Assembly: GCF_035994945.1 (NCBI RefSeq) | Contig: NZ_CP108677.1 | Span: 620,001 to 684,000, forward strand | Direction: 5' to 3' | Length of the DNA stretch: 64,000 bases | From: Streptomyces sp. NBC_01216 | GTDB lineage: Bacteria > Actinomycetota > Actinomycetes > Streptomycetales > Streptomycetaceae | Shown: piece after piece, positions 16,574 through 24,307 of the stretch | Layout of the letters: each line of letters opens with the position of its first letter | Numbering within the stretch: position 1 is the stretch's first letter | Made by a program: the position numbers and the translations under genes | Notes under the pieces: generated by a model | What the model was told of the DNA's origin: nothing | What the model saw: the letters and a program-made list of their open reading frames with translations, nothing else | The model's database searches: none

Positions 16574-17017
16574 TCAGGAGGTGCCGTGCTCCGCGACCGC
16601 CGCCGGAAGGCGTCGCGCGACCTCGTCCGCGAGGCGCTCGAACTCCGCCCGCAGGAAGGGGCCGGCCAGGCGCGCGAGGCCCTTGAACCGGAGGGCCGCC
16701 CGGTAGGTCAGCCGGGTGACCGCGGGCGACCGGGCTTCGAAGAGGAGTTCGTCCCTGGCGGTGACGGTCTTGTTCTCGCCGATGAACACGAGCCGGTCGG
16801 ACTCGCTGCTGACCAGCCGGTACAGGAGTTCCGTGGTCCGTCCGCGGAAGCGCGACGTGTTGCGCCAGGTCGTTCCGGGCCGGACCGGGCCGTCTCCGAT
16901 CCGGACGCAGCGGACCGTTCCGGGATCCCAGCTCTCGGTGTGGCCGAAGTCCTCCAGGTAGGCGACGAGTTCGGCCTGGGGAAGGGCCACGAGAAAGCTC
17001 CGCTCCACCTTGATCAC
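16574..17017 (-). CDS. SRPBCC-family protein
   Basis: The 147-residue product begins with IKVERSFLVALPQAELVAYL, the first strand and helix of an SRPBCC fold, followed by FGHTESWDPGTVRCVRIGDG, GTTWRNTSRFRGRTTELLYR and a long C-terminal helix from LAGPFLRAEFERLADEV. Such small proteins in actinomycetes are often called polyketide-cyclase/dehydrase-like but bind diverse hydrophobic ligands. The start is placed at GTG 17017, which has GGAGG eight bases upstream; the longer open frame to 17446 is low-complexity and unsupported. No operon partner is evident. Confidence 0.78.
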   Translation of the reverse strand: MIKVERSFLVALPQAELVAYLEDFGHTESWDPGTVRCVRIGDGPVRPGTTWRNTSRFRGRTTELLYRLVSSESDRLVFIGENKTVTARDELLFEARSPAVTRLTYRAALRFKGLARLAGPFLRAEFERLADEVARRLPAAVAEHGTS

Positions 17018-17364
17018 TGCGCTGTCCTCCCGCCCGCGGCCCACCGGCCCCGTCCGCCCCGCTCCCTGCGTCTGACGGACATCCTTCTCTCGCCACGGCT
17101 CCGGCGGATGCGCGCCGCGACGCCGAAGCGAATCCCCGCCCGGGACGACCGCGGGACCCGCGACACGCCACCGGACCCCCGGGTGCATCCCGGGACCGCC
17201 CTCGCGACGAAACAGGAAGGAGACGTAGAGACGGCAGGAGACGGCAGGAGCGAAGAGAAAGTGGGGGCCCGCGGGACTGGGCGGGGTACGGCGGATTCGA
17301 TCCGGCACCGACGGGCCGTGAGGAGCGGGAGAGACCGGAGGGGGCCGGGAAGGGAGGACCGGCC
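17018..17364. other. Divergent promoter region without a gene
   Basis: This interval lies between divergent genes. It holds a 10-bp tandem duplication GAGACGGCAG at 17228-17247 within a purine-rich stretch and several CCCGGG palindromes. No ORF, RNA gene or clear promoter hexamers could be supported. Confidence 0.4.
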
Positions 17365-17874
17365 ATGGAGGCGTCCCAACGAGAAGGCCACGAGGCGGGC
17401 GGCGCCCGGCGACGGGAGTCGGTGTGGGATTATCCACGCCCGCCACGGACCGAACGCGACACGCGCCGGGTGACGGTACACCACGGCGGCGCGCTGCTCG
17501 CCGACAGTCGTCACGCGCTGCGTGTCCTGGAGACGAGTCATCCGCCCGTGTTCTACCTCCCGCGCGCGGACGTCCGAGTCGACCGGCTGACCCGGTCGGC
17601 GGCCAGGACCTTCTGCGAGTGGAAGGGCGTGGCCGTGTACTGGAGCCTCCGGGCGGAGGGACCGGCGGGGCCGGACGTGGCCTGGAGCTACGAGGAGCCC
17701 TCCCCCGGGTACACGGATCTCGCCGGGTACGTCTCCTTCTATCCGGGACGGGTCGACGTCTGCACCGTCGACGGCGAGCAAGTCCGGGCCCAGCCGGGTG
17801 ACTTCTACGGTGGCTGGATCACCCACGAGATCCACGGGCCCTTCAAGGGCGTTCCCGGCAGTGCGGGGTGGTGA
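17365..17874 (+). CDS. DUF427 domain protein
   Basis: The 169-residue product carries a DUF427 domain: VTVHHGGALLADSRHALRVL, then HPPVFYLPRADVRVDRLTRS, FCEWKGVAVYWSL, and SYEEPSPGYTDLAGYVSFYP. The Cys-Glu-Trp-Lys-Gly segment is the family's hallmark. DUF427 proteins are small beta-rich domains common in actinobacteria with no settled function. ATG 17365 has GGGAGG seven bases upstream. The C-terminal GDFYGGWITHEIHGPFKG also matches family members. It stands alone, divergent from the SRPBCC gene. Confidence 0.87.
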   Translation: MEASQREGHEAGGARRRESVWDYPRPPRTERDTRRVTVHHGGALLADSRHALRVLETSHPPVFYLPRADVRVDRLTRSAARTFCEWKGVAVYWSLRAEGPAGPDVAWSYEEPSPGYTDLAGYVSFYPGRVDVCTVDGEQVRAQPGDFYGGWITHEIHGPFKGVPGSAGW

Positions 17875-18021
17875 ACCCGCCGCTCTCGCCGGGGCGGGCC
17901 GCGCACGGACGATCGCACGACGGCCGCTCGGCCGCGGCCGTTCCGGCGCATGGCCCCGGTCGCGCGGTGTCCGCCGCTCGGCCCGGTCCCGGTCGCGCGG
18001 GGAGGTGCCGACGTGGCGGGG

Positions 18022-19278
18022 TCAGAGTGCGGCGGAAGGCCGCCGCAGGTCGGCCAGGACCTCGCGGGCCGCTCGGGTTCCCGAGGCGAGGGCCCCCTGC
18101 AGCGAGCCCGTGGCCCGGTGGTCGCCGCACACGTAGCGGCCGGGGGCGAACCGCGTGGTCCGCGAGAGCGCGAGCGGCGGGGGCATGGCCGGGAGCGCGT
18201 CGCGCACCACGACCCGGTGCACGAGTTCCCAGGGCCGGGTGTCCGCTCCGTAGACCTCGGCGAGCGCCGCCAGGACGGCGGCCTCCTGCCCGGGGCCGGG
18301 GTCGCCGAGGACGGAGGTCGACACCAGGGCCCGGCCGTCCACCGCGTAGCCGCGGTGCACCTCGGTGAGGACACAGGTGTGGAGAAACCGGCGCCGCGTG
18401 TCGACCATCAGCGTCGGTTCGGCCAGTGGGGAGCCCTGCGCCGCATGGTACAGGGTGGTGACCACTCTGCCGCGCGGTACCTGGAGGCCGGGCAGGAGGC
18501 GGGCCGCGGCGCTCTGTCCGGTGGCGACGACGACCACGCGAGCGGTGTGGTGACCGCCGTCGGCCGACGCCACCCCGCGGTCGGTCAGGGAGGCCACGGG
18601 AACCCCGGTCCGCAGGACGCCGTCGGGAAGTCCGGAGGCCATCTGGGCCGGTACGGCACCGATGCCGTCGGTCGGCAGGCACAGGGTGCCGCGCAGCATG
18701 GTCCGCCAGACCAGGTGGAAGAAGCGGGCCGAGGTCTCCAGCTCGTCCTCCAGGAACACGCCGGACAGGAACGGCCGGAAGAAGGTCTCCACCAGCTCCG
18801 GTGAGATTCCCGCGTTCGCGAGGGCGGTGAGTGTGGTCGAGTCGGGTCTGGTACGCAGGTGTCCGGCCGGGGCGAGGACGTCACGCGCGGAGAGCGTGCC
18901 CAGAGCGAGCAGGTCGCGGGCCGAGGCGAGCCGGCCGGGAATCAGGTCACGGCTCTCACGCGGCCGGCGGGAGGGATCGGTGAAGCGGCGTGGCCCGTCG
19001 TCGGTGTGCACCAGCACGCCCGGGGTGAAGGGCCGAAGCCGCAGGGCCCGCAGGTCCAGGCGCCGCTTCACCTGGGGGTAGGCCGTGTTGAAGACCTGGA
19101 AGCCGCGGTCGACGGTGAATCCGGCGAGCCGGTCGGTGCGCATCCGGCCGCCGACGGTGTCCTCGGCCTCCAGCAGGACCACCCGAAGGCCGGCGGCGGC
19201 CAGATCGGCCGCGCAGGCCAGACCAGCGGCTCCCGCTCCGACGACCACCACGTCGCCGCCGTCTTCCGTCTGCGTCAT
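18022..19278 (-). CDS. FAD-dependent oxidoreductase (amine oxidase/phytoene desaturase-like)
   Basis: The 418-residue protein has an N-terminal Rossmann motif VVVVGAGAAGLACAADLAAAG with the second FAD motif LLEAEDTVGGRMRTDRLAGF and, near the C-terminus, YVCGDHRATGSLQGALASG, the flavin-binding end typical of the FAD/NAD(P)-dependent amine-oxidase/phytoene-desaturase superfamily. The middle region (ISPELVETFFRPFLSGVFLE) is characteristic of the Streptomyces subgroup. The substrate cannot be read from sequence; carotenoid-like or polyprenyl substrates are possible. ATG 19278 has GAGGAG upstream; GTG 19290 in the same frame is too near that site. Confidence 0.85.
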   Translation of the reverse strand: MTQTEDGGDVVVVGAGAAGLACAADLAAAGLRVVLLEAEDTVGGRMRTDRLAGFTVDRGFQVFNTAYPQVKRRLDLRALRLRPFTPGVLVHTDDGPRRFTDPSRRPRESRDLIPGRLASARDLLALGTLSARDVLAPAGHLRTRPDSTTLTALANAGISPELVETFFRPFLSGVFLEDELETSARFFHLVWRTMLRGTLCLPTDGIGAVPAQMASGLPDGVLRTGVPVASLTDRGVASADGGHHTARVVVVATGQSAAARLLPGLQVPRGRVVTTLYHAAQGSPLAEPTLMVDTRRRFLHTCVLTEVHRGYAVDGRALVSTSVLGDPGPGQEAAVLAALAEVYGADTRPWELVHRVVVRDALPAMPPPLALSRTTRFAPGRYVCGDHRATGSLQGALASGTRAAREVLADLRRPSAAL

Positions 19279-19578
19279 GAACGCCGTCACTCCTCACGTG
19301 CCGTGGCCCCGGCCTCCGGACCGCCACGTTACGCGAGACCTCCGGTGCGCAGCGTCACCCGGGACGTCCGGACCGCCTCGACGGCACCCGCCGCCCGTTC
19401 GGAGCACGGGAGGACGCACAGGCGTTCCCCCTCGTCCCCGGCGGGCTCACCTCATCGGGTGAACACCGGCCGACGGACCGATCCCCCGGGGCCGTCGCAG
19501 CGAACCAGCGGGTGGAGGGCACCTCGGCCCTCCCCCGCCCGGACCCGGGCGGGTCGGATCAGAAGAAGGGTGCACTCC
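19279..19578. other. Divergent promoter region, oxidoreductase and chaplin
   Basis: The 300-bp interval separates divergent genes. A run of CCTCCC/GGACC-rich sequence is present, but no palindrome or promoter hexamer stands out. Confidence 0.35.
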
Positions 19579-19818
19579 ATGCAGCACATGCTGAAGACCG
19601 CCGGGCTCGCACTGGCCGCCGGAGCCGTCGTGGTCGGCGGTTCGTCGACGGCGATGGCCGACTCCGGGGCCGAGGCCGTCGCGGCCCACTCCCCCGGCGT
19701 GGCGTCGGGCAACGTCCTCCAGGCCCCGGTCCATGTGCCGGTGAACCTGTGCGGCAACACCGTCAGCGTCATCGGCCTGCTGAACCCCACGTTCGGCAAC
19801 ACCTGCGTCAACCACTGA
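19579..19818 (+). CDS. Short chaplin, hydrophobic aerial-hypha surface protein
   Basis: The 79-residue precursor has a signal peptide (KTAGLALAAGAVVVGGSSTA, then MADSGAEA) and one chaplin domain: SPGVASGNVLQAPVHVPVNL followed by CGNTVSVIGLLNPTFGNTC. The two cysteines form the conserved disulfide, and the domain assembles into amyloid fibrils on aerial hyphae and spores. The single domain and lack of a sortase signal place it among the short chaplins (ChpD-H type). ATG 19579 has AAGGG eight bases upstream. Two strong hairpins follow the gene. Short chaplins in other species are controlled by BldN-type sigma factors; no such promoter was confirmed here. Confidence 0.93.
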   Translation: MQHMLKTAGLALAAGAVVVGGSSTAMADSGAEAVAAHSPGVASGNVLQAPVHVPVNLCGNTVSVIGLLNPTFGNTCVNH

Positions 19819-19874
19819 CTCCGCGTTCGCGGCCCGGCCGTCGGCCGCAGGGCGGCACGCCGGGCTGAGCAGCC

Positions 19875-19923
19875 GCCGTGCGGGACGGGATGACCGGCAC
19901 CGTCGCTCCTCGTCCCGCACGGC
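19875..19923 (+). terminator. Hairpin downstream of the chaplin gene
   Basis: GCCGTGCGGGACG and CGTCCCGCACGGC are perfect 13-bp arms around a 23-base loop, 57 bp after the chaplin stop. Confidence 0.5.
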
Positions 19924-19931
19924 ACTCCCCT

Positions 19932-19969
19932 CCGCCGACGCGTGCGCGGGCCCGCGCACGCGTCGGCGG
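19932..19969. terminator. Perfect 38-bp palindrome, likely terminator
   Basis: Nineteen bases, CCGCCGACGCGTGCGCGGG, are followed directly by their exact reverse complement. With no loop bases, an RNA hairpin would form with a small loop. It lies 114 bp after the chaplin stop and 191 bp before the next gene, so it probably ends chaplin transcription. The rest of 19819-20159 holds no gene. Confidence 0.6.
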
Positions 19970-20159
19970 TCCCGTCACCCCGGGCTGAGCTCACCGGCTG
20001 ACCACGGGCGCACCACGGCGGGAAAGGCGCGAGAGGCGTCCGGGGGCCGTCTCGGCGAGAGGCATTCGGCGTAAAGCCGCGCCCTCCGCATCCATAGCGG
20101 ACCAATCGTCTGAAAACGTCGACATCGGCGCAGGGTGCGCCCAGGACGACGGAGGCGTG

Positions 20160-20729
20160 ATGAAGCTACGAGACGAGCTCCCGGTCGATCACCATCTGGC
20201 GAAGGTCTACCGCACGGGTGCCGCCCTCTGCGGCCTGATCCTCATCGCCTTCGGCTGTCTCGGCCTCGCCGACGCGCTCAGCCCCTTCGACACCTCCGGG
20301 GACCGCGTCCTCGGGATGACCACGAACACCACCCTGAGCATCCTGTCGCTGGTCTTCGGGCTCGCGCTGGTCGGCGGCGCCGTCATCGGGGGCAACGTGG
20401 CCTCGACACTCAACATGGCCGTAGGGACGCTGTTCCTCCTCAGCGGTTTCGGTCACCTCTTCGTCCTGGACAGGCCCGCGAACTTCCTCGACTTCGGCAT
20501 GACCAACGTGATGTTCAGCTTCGTCATGGGGCTGCTGATCGTGACGTTCGGCATGTACGGACGGGTGTCGAGCAAGCTTCCGCACGACAACCCCTACTGG
20601 CAGCGCCGCCACCCCGGGCACGCCGGACACGCGGGGGAGGCGGAGCAGGGCGGCCGGGGCGCGGACGACGGCCCCCGCGGCGCACTGCCGGCGGGGGAAC
20701 GCGAGCACGGCGCCATCGACGCCACGTGA
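20160..20729 (+). CDS. DUF4383 membrane protein
   Basis: The 189-residue product has four hydrophobic helices: LCGLILIAFGCLGLADAL, ILSLVFGLALVGGAVIGG, an MAVGTLFLLSGFGHLF segment and VMFSFVMGLLIVTFGMYG. N-terminal LPVDHHLAKVYRTGA and the Asn-rich loop NTTLSILSLVFG are typical of DUF4383. The tail after DNPYWQRRHPGH is polar and disordered. The function of the family is unknown, though members often lie near stress genes. The start is ATG 20160, with GGAGG four bases upstream; GTG 20157 in the same frame would be too close. Confidence 0.85.
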   Translation: MKLRDELPVDHHLAKVYRTGAALCGLILIAFGCLGLADALSPFDTSGDRVLGMTTNTTLSILSLVFGLALVGGAVIGGNVASTLNMAVGTLFLLSGFGHLFVLDRPANFLDFGMTNVMFSFVMGLLIVTFGMYGRVSSKLPHDNPYWQRRHPGHAGHAGEAEQGGRGADDGPRGALPAGEREHGAIDAT

Positions 20730-20822
20730 TCCCCCGCCCCCCGCCGGAGAGCGGGACCGGCCCGCGACGTGACGGGGAATACGGTCCGGACCGGCTCCGC
20801 GAGGGGCCCTCGGCGGGCATAC

Positions 20823-20836
20823 TTACCGCCTGGTAA
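20823..20836. promoter_or_regulatory. TTACC-GGTAA inverted repeat before the DoxX-like gene
   Basis: TTACC and GGTAA flank the spacer GCCT, 34 bp before ATG 20870, a position suited to a repressor operator or overlapping the promoter. It is AT-rich relative to its surroundings. Confidence 0.4.
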
Positions 20837-20869
20837 CTCGCCAGTCACGTCCGGCATCCGGAGGAATCC

Positions 20870-21241
20870 ATGTCCCGGCCCGCCCGCTCCGCCCTTCTGC
20901 TCGCCGGCCTTCTCGCGACGGCCGGCACGGCCCACTTCGTCGCGCCGCGGCAGTTCGACGCCATCGTGCCGCGCGCCCTGCCGGGAAGCCCCCGAGCGTG
21001 GACACGGGCCAGCGGAGTGGCCGAACTGGCGCTCGCCGCCGGCCTGGCGCTGCCGACGACGCGCCGGGCGAGCGCCCGGGCAACGGCGTTGTTCTTCGCC
21101 GCCGTCTTCCCGGCCAACGTGAAGATGGCGTACGACTGGCGCGATCGTTCGGCCGCCGCCAAGGCCGTGGCCTATGCCCGTCTTCCGCTTCAGGTACCGC
21201 TGATCGTGTGGGCCGGACGGACGGCCCGCGCCGAGCGCTGA
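20870..21241 (+). CDS. DoxX-like small membrane protein
   Basis: The 123-residue protein has four hydrophobic helices and the pattern ALLLAGLLATAGTAHFVAPR, then IVPRALPGSPRAWTRASGVAE with GVAELALAAGLALPTTRRAS and an AALFFAAVFPANVKMAYD-like third helix, which is typical of short DoxX-family proteins. ATG 20870 has GGAGG five bases upstream. It stands alone between DUF4383 and a hypothetical gene on the other strand. Membrane redox or quinone-linked function is inferred from the family only. Confidence 0.82.
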   Translation: MSRPARSALLLAGLLATAGTAHFVAPRQFDAIVPRALPGSPRAWTRASGVAELALAAGLALPTTRRASARATALFFAAVFPANVKMAYDWRDRSAAAKAVAYARLPLQVPLIVWAGRTARAER

Positions 21242-21352
21242 TCGCGCGCGAGCCGAGACCGGGCGAGCCGTCGGCCGGCTCCGCTCGCCCCGCCCTGCAC
21301 CTCCCGGCCGGTCCCGACGAGTCTCGATGGGTCTCGATGAGCCCCGACGAGA

Positions 21353-22096
21353 TCAGCCGGCGGGTGCCCCGCTCCCGGCGGGGGCGAGATGGCGCCGGAG
21401 CAGGTTCTCGTGACGGCCGGGAAGAGCGAGTTCCAGCCGGTGCGGCAGGCGTCCGCCGACGGTGGCCGCCGACGCGCGGGCCCAGGAGAAGTACAGGACG
21501 GTCCGGCCCGCCGGACCGTCGGAGCCATTGTGTCCGCCTCCGTCGGGCTGGAGCCGGCACCCGTCACGGACCAGGGTGTACAGCCGGGGCAGACGTGGGG
21601 CCGGCAGCCCGGTGGTCACGGCGAGGTGATCCTCGAGGCGGTGAAGCCGCTCGTCCCGGGCGAGGGCGTCGAAACGGCGCTGGGGGTCGGTCAGGACGAA
21701 CACCTCGATCTCCCGGGGGCAGCCCCCCGGGCCTGCCAGCGGGATGGGCAGGACATGCACCGCCGGTGCGGTGGACGACGCGGAGCGGCGCCGCACGCGT
21801 TCGCGGACGACGGTGCTGGGGAACGGCGGGCGGCCGTGCATTCCCCGGCGTGTGAGTGCGGCACGCGCCGCGTCGAGGCCGGTGGCGAAGACCATCAGGG
21901 CGATGTGGTCGATCCGGCAGGCCGCGGCGAGGCGGTCGAGCGCCTGCGGCGGCGTGGTGTCCGGGAGGGCCCCGGTCAGCAACTCCCGGGTGTCCAGGGT
22001 GCGCAGGAGCCGGGAGGCCCGCTCCAGGTGGAGGAGGTCCCGCTCGTCGAGCGGCGCCCCCTCGACCCGGGCGGGGGCGGCGGGGTAGGAGGTCAT
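21353..22096 (-). CDS. Hypothetical protein of 247 residues
   Basis: No family is recognised. The product is largely alpha/beta without membrane segments. Visible features are a helical start (ERDLLHLERASRLLRTLDTR), a PPQALDRLAAACRIDHIALM segment, a strand-rich middle (AVHVLPIPLAGPGGCPREIE) and a Pro/Gly-rich end. Codon use and continuous high third-position GC on this strand favour it over the opposite frame of similar length. ATG 22096 has AAGGA nine bases upstream. It could be a ligand-binding or regulatory protein, but nothing supports a specific role. Confidence 0.6.
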   Translation of the reverse strand: MTSYPAAPARVEGAPLDERDLLHLERASRLLRTLDTRELLTGALPDTTPPQALDRLAAACRIDHIALMVFATGLDAARAALTRRGMHGRPPFPSTVVRERVRRRSASSTAPAVHVLPIPLAGPGGCPREIEVFVLTDPQRRFDALARDERLHRLEDHLAVTTGLPAPRLPRLYTLVRDGCRLQPDGGGHNGSDGPAGRTVLYFSWARASAATVGGRLPHRLELALPGRHENLLRRHLAPAGSGAPAG

Positions 22097-22542
22097 GAAG
22101 CTGAGTCCTTGGAGAGGAGGCCGACCGGTTGAGCGGTGAGGTGGTGGCCTGGCGACCTCTCGGTCAGCCGCCGGGCCGCAGGGCGACGGTGTCGGTGGCG
22201 CCGGTAAGACCCGTGAGGACGATGCCGGGATGGGGAGACGCGGCGTGGACCCCGGTGCCGCGCGGTTCGCATCCGGGCCGTCTCCCTCGGGTCTCGCCGG
22301 GCCCGTGATCGAGATCCGAGGGGAGACGGCCCCGGGTTCACGGGGCGACCACCGGTGGTGCCGTGGACGTCGGGGAGGTTCTCAGGGGCGCGTCCGCCGG
22401 TGGATCACCCCCGATCGGGACGAGGAGGCACGCCGTCCGGAGCGGCGACGCCGTCGTCTCCGGTTCGGGGGCCGCTCGGGGGAGCCTCCCCGGAGAAGGC
22501 GGACCGTCGGCAGGCAGGGCACCGGGACGAGGAGGCAGAAGC
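22097..22542. other. Gene-free interval
   Basis: No frame here shows protein-like composition, and no convincing start signal was found on either strand. It separates the hypothetical gene from the end of the STAS gene, both on the minus strand. Nothing specific was seen. Confidence 0.35.
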
Positions 22543-22974
22543 TCACGCTCCCTCCCCGAGCGTCCCCTTCCCGGTCGGGGCGCGTCCCGCGCGCCCTGGT
22601 GGCGGCCCCCAAGCGGCGGCCCGCAGCCGCTGCATCGCGGGCGTGACGCCGGTCAGACGCAGCCACCGCCCTTCTCCCGTCCAGCCCCGCAGGATCCGCA
22701 GCAGGGCGGAGTCCGCGAAGGTGACGCGCGAGGTGTCGAGGACGAGACGGCGGTAGCCGTACACCGAGGCGACGGCCAGCAGCACCCGGAGCGGTCCCGC
22801 GCTGTAGTGGTCGACCTCACCCTGGAGTGCGACGCGCAGGGTCTTCCCGTCGTCGGCGCTGCAGGAGCGGACGCTTGTTCCGCACGGAGCGGCGTCGGCG
22901 CCCTGGTCGTGGGGTTCCGGCGCCGAGGGGGCGGCGGGGTCGGTCAGTATCGGAGGGTTCTGTGCGGTACTCAC
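22543..22974 (-). CDS. STAS-domain anti-anti-sigma factor
   Basis: The 143-residue product has a STAS domain at about residues 35-125: TLRVALQGEVDHYSAGPLRV, GYRRLVLDTSRVTFADSALL and RILRGWTGEGRWLRLTG. The serine in FADSALLRIL occupies the position phosphorylated in SpoIIAA/RsbV-type antagonists, so partner switching with an anti-sigma kinase is expected. The N-terminus is short and variable. The GTG 22974 start lacks a strong ribosome binding site; an ATG at 23031 in the same frame is an alternative. It follows the SigB/F-type sigma gene by 261 bp on the same strand, consistent with a shared regulatory module. Confidence 0.8.
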   Translation of the reverse strand: MSTAQNPPILTDPAAPSAPEPHDQGADAAPCGTSVRSCSADDGKTLRVALQGEVDHYSAGPLRVLLAVASVYGYRRLVLDTSRVTFADSALLRILRGWTGEGRWLRLTGVTPAMQRLRAAAWGPPPGRAGRAPTGKGTLGEGA

Positions 22975-23235
22975 GCCTGTGCAACCGTCGGGCTCCGCCG
23001 CCCGGCACGGTCCGTCACTCCCTTGGAACGGCATTGCGCGCGTGAGAGGGTATTCCGTCACCCGTCCGAGCCAACCCCGCATCCGGCCCGTGCCGTTCGC
23101 ACCGCCCACGGACCCCGGGGGATTCCCGGTGCCCCGGGGTCCCGCGCGGTTCCGGGTCCTCCGGCTCGGGAGCGGGGGCAGCAGACGATCGTGACGGCCG
23201 AGCCGATCCCCTCGGGTCCTGAGCGTGCCCTCGCG

Positions 23236-24087
23236 TCAGGTCCGGAGCATTCCCTCGCGCAGGCGGGCCAGGTTCCGTGAGAGCAGCCGGGACACCTGCA
23301 TCTGCGAGACACCCAGGAGCTTGCCGATCTCGGACTGCGTCAGCTCTTCCACGAACCGCAGGTGCAGCAGTCGCCGGTCCCGCTCGCCGAGCCGCTCCAG
23401 CAGGGGTGCCAGGGTGTGGAAGTCCTCGAAGAGCTCGACCTCGTGGTCCCGCACGCCGATGAAGTCGGCGAGCGAGGTGTCGTCCTCGCCCTCGTCGCCG
23501 ATGGCCGCTTCCAGGGACATGGAGTGGTAGCCGTTGGAGGCGAGACGTGCCTCGACGACCTCCTCCTCGGAGACCTCCATGTGCTCCGCCAGCTCGGCCA
23601 CCCGCGGCGAACGCCCCAGCCGGCCGCCGAGCTCCTCACCGGCCCGTGCCAGCTCCACTCGTGCCTCCTGGAGACGGCGCGGCACGTGCACGGCCCAGGA
23701 GGTGTCACGGTAGTAGCGCTTGATCTCCCCCACGATGTACGGGACGGCGAACGTGGAGAACTGCACCTCGCGGGACAGGTCGAACCGGTCGATCGCCTTG
23801 ATCAGACCGATCGCGCCGACCTGGACGATGTCCTCGTACTCGTCACCGCGCGAGCGGAAGCGCCCGGCCGCGTAGGACACGAGGGACATGTTCATGTCTA
23901 TCAGCGTGCTGCGGACGTACTGGTACTCGTGCGTCCCCTCCTCCAGTACCGCGAGCCGCGCGAAGAACAGCCTGGACAGCTCGCGTGCGTCCTTAGGCAC
24001 GACCTTGTCGGGGGCTTCGACGACCGGCAGGCCGCCCGGCCCGGTCTCGACACCCGTCCTCGTCTCCGTCGTGACCGCAGTCGGCAC
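23236..24087 (-). CDS. SigB/SigF-family RNA polymerase sigma factor
   Basis: The 283-residue protein has sigma region 2 (EYQYVRSTLIDMNMSLVSYA, GDEYEDIVQVGAIGLIKAID, and RFDLSREVQFSTFAVPYIVG), region 3 (RRLQEARVELARAGEEL, RVAELAEHMEVSEEEVVEA) and region 4 (LLHLRFVEELTQSEIGKLLG, then VSQMQVSRLLSRNLARLR). The order and wording are those of the SigB/F/G subfamily, which includes stress and developmental sigma factors of Streptomyces. GTG 24087 is chosen because AAGGAGG lies eight bases before it. The neighbouring STAS antagonist suggests control by partner switching; no anti-sigma kinase gene was seen nearby. Confidence 0.93.
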   Translation of the reverse strand: MPTAVTTETRTGVETGPGGLPVVEAPDKVVPKDARELSRLFFARLAVLEEGTHEYQYVRSTLIDMNMSLVSYAAGRFRSRGDEYEDIVQVGAIGLIKAIDRFDLSREVQFSTFAVPYIVGEIKRYYRDTSWAVHVPRRLQEARVELARAGEELGGRLGRSPRVAELAEHMEVSEEEVVEARLASNGYHSMSLEAAIGDEGEDDTSLADFIGVRDHEVELFEDFHTLAPLLERLGERDRRLLHLRFVEELTQSEIGKLLGVSQMQVSRLLSRNLARLREGMLRT

Positions 24088-24307
24088 TTCGATGACCTCC
24101 TTCTTCGTATGGCGTGGCTCGTGTTCCCGGCAGGACGGGGCGCCTACCCCGCCTGTCCGCGGACATGCCTGCCCTTTTCCCGCCCCTCCGTCCCACCGTC
24201 CTTTTCCGGAAGCGGAGTTGAGGTCCAGCCCCGGGCGGGGAAACCGTGGTGGCAGGACGGAGTGGACCACCCTCGGGGGCGCCGGGAAGGTGCGCGAGAC
24301 CCCGCGT

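Noticed and set aside
17018..17446. N-terminal extension of the SRPBCC protein up to 17446
   Set aside because: The extension is Pro/Arg-rich with no similarity, and GTG 17017 has GGAGG at good spacing.
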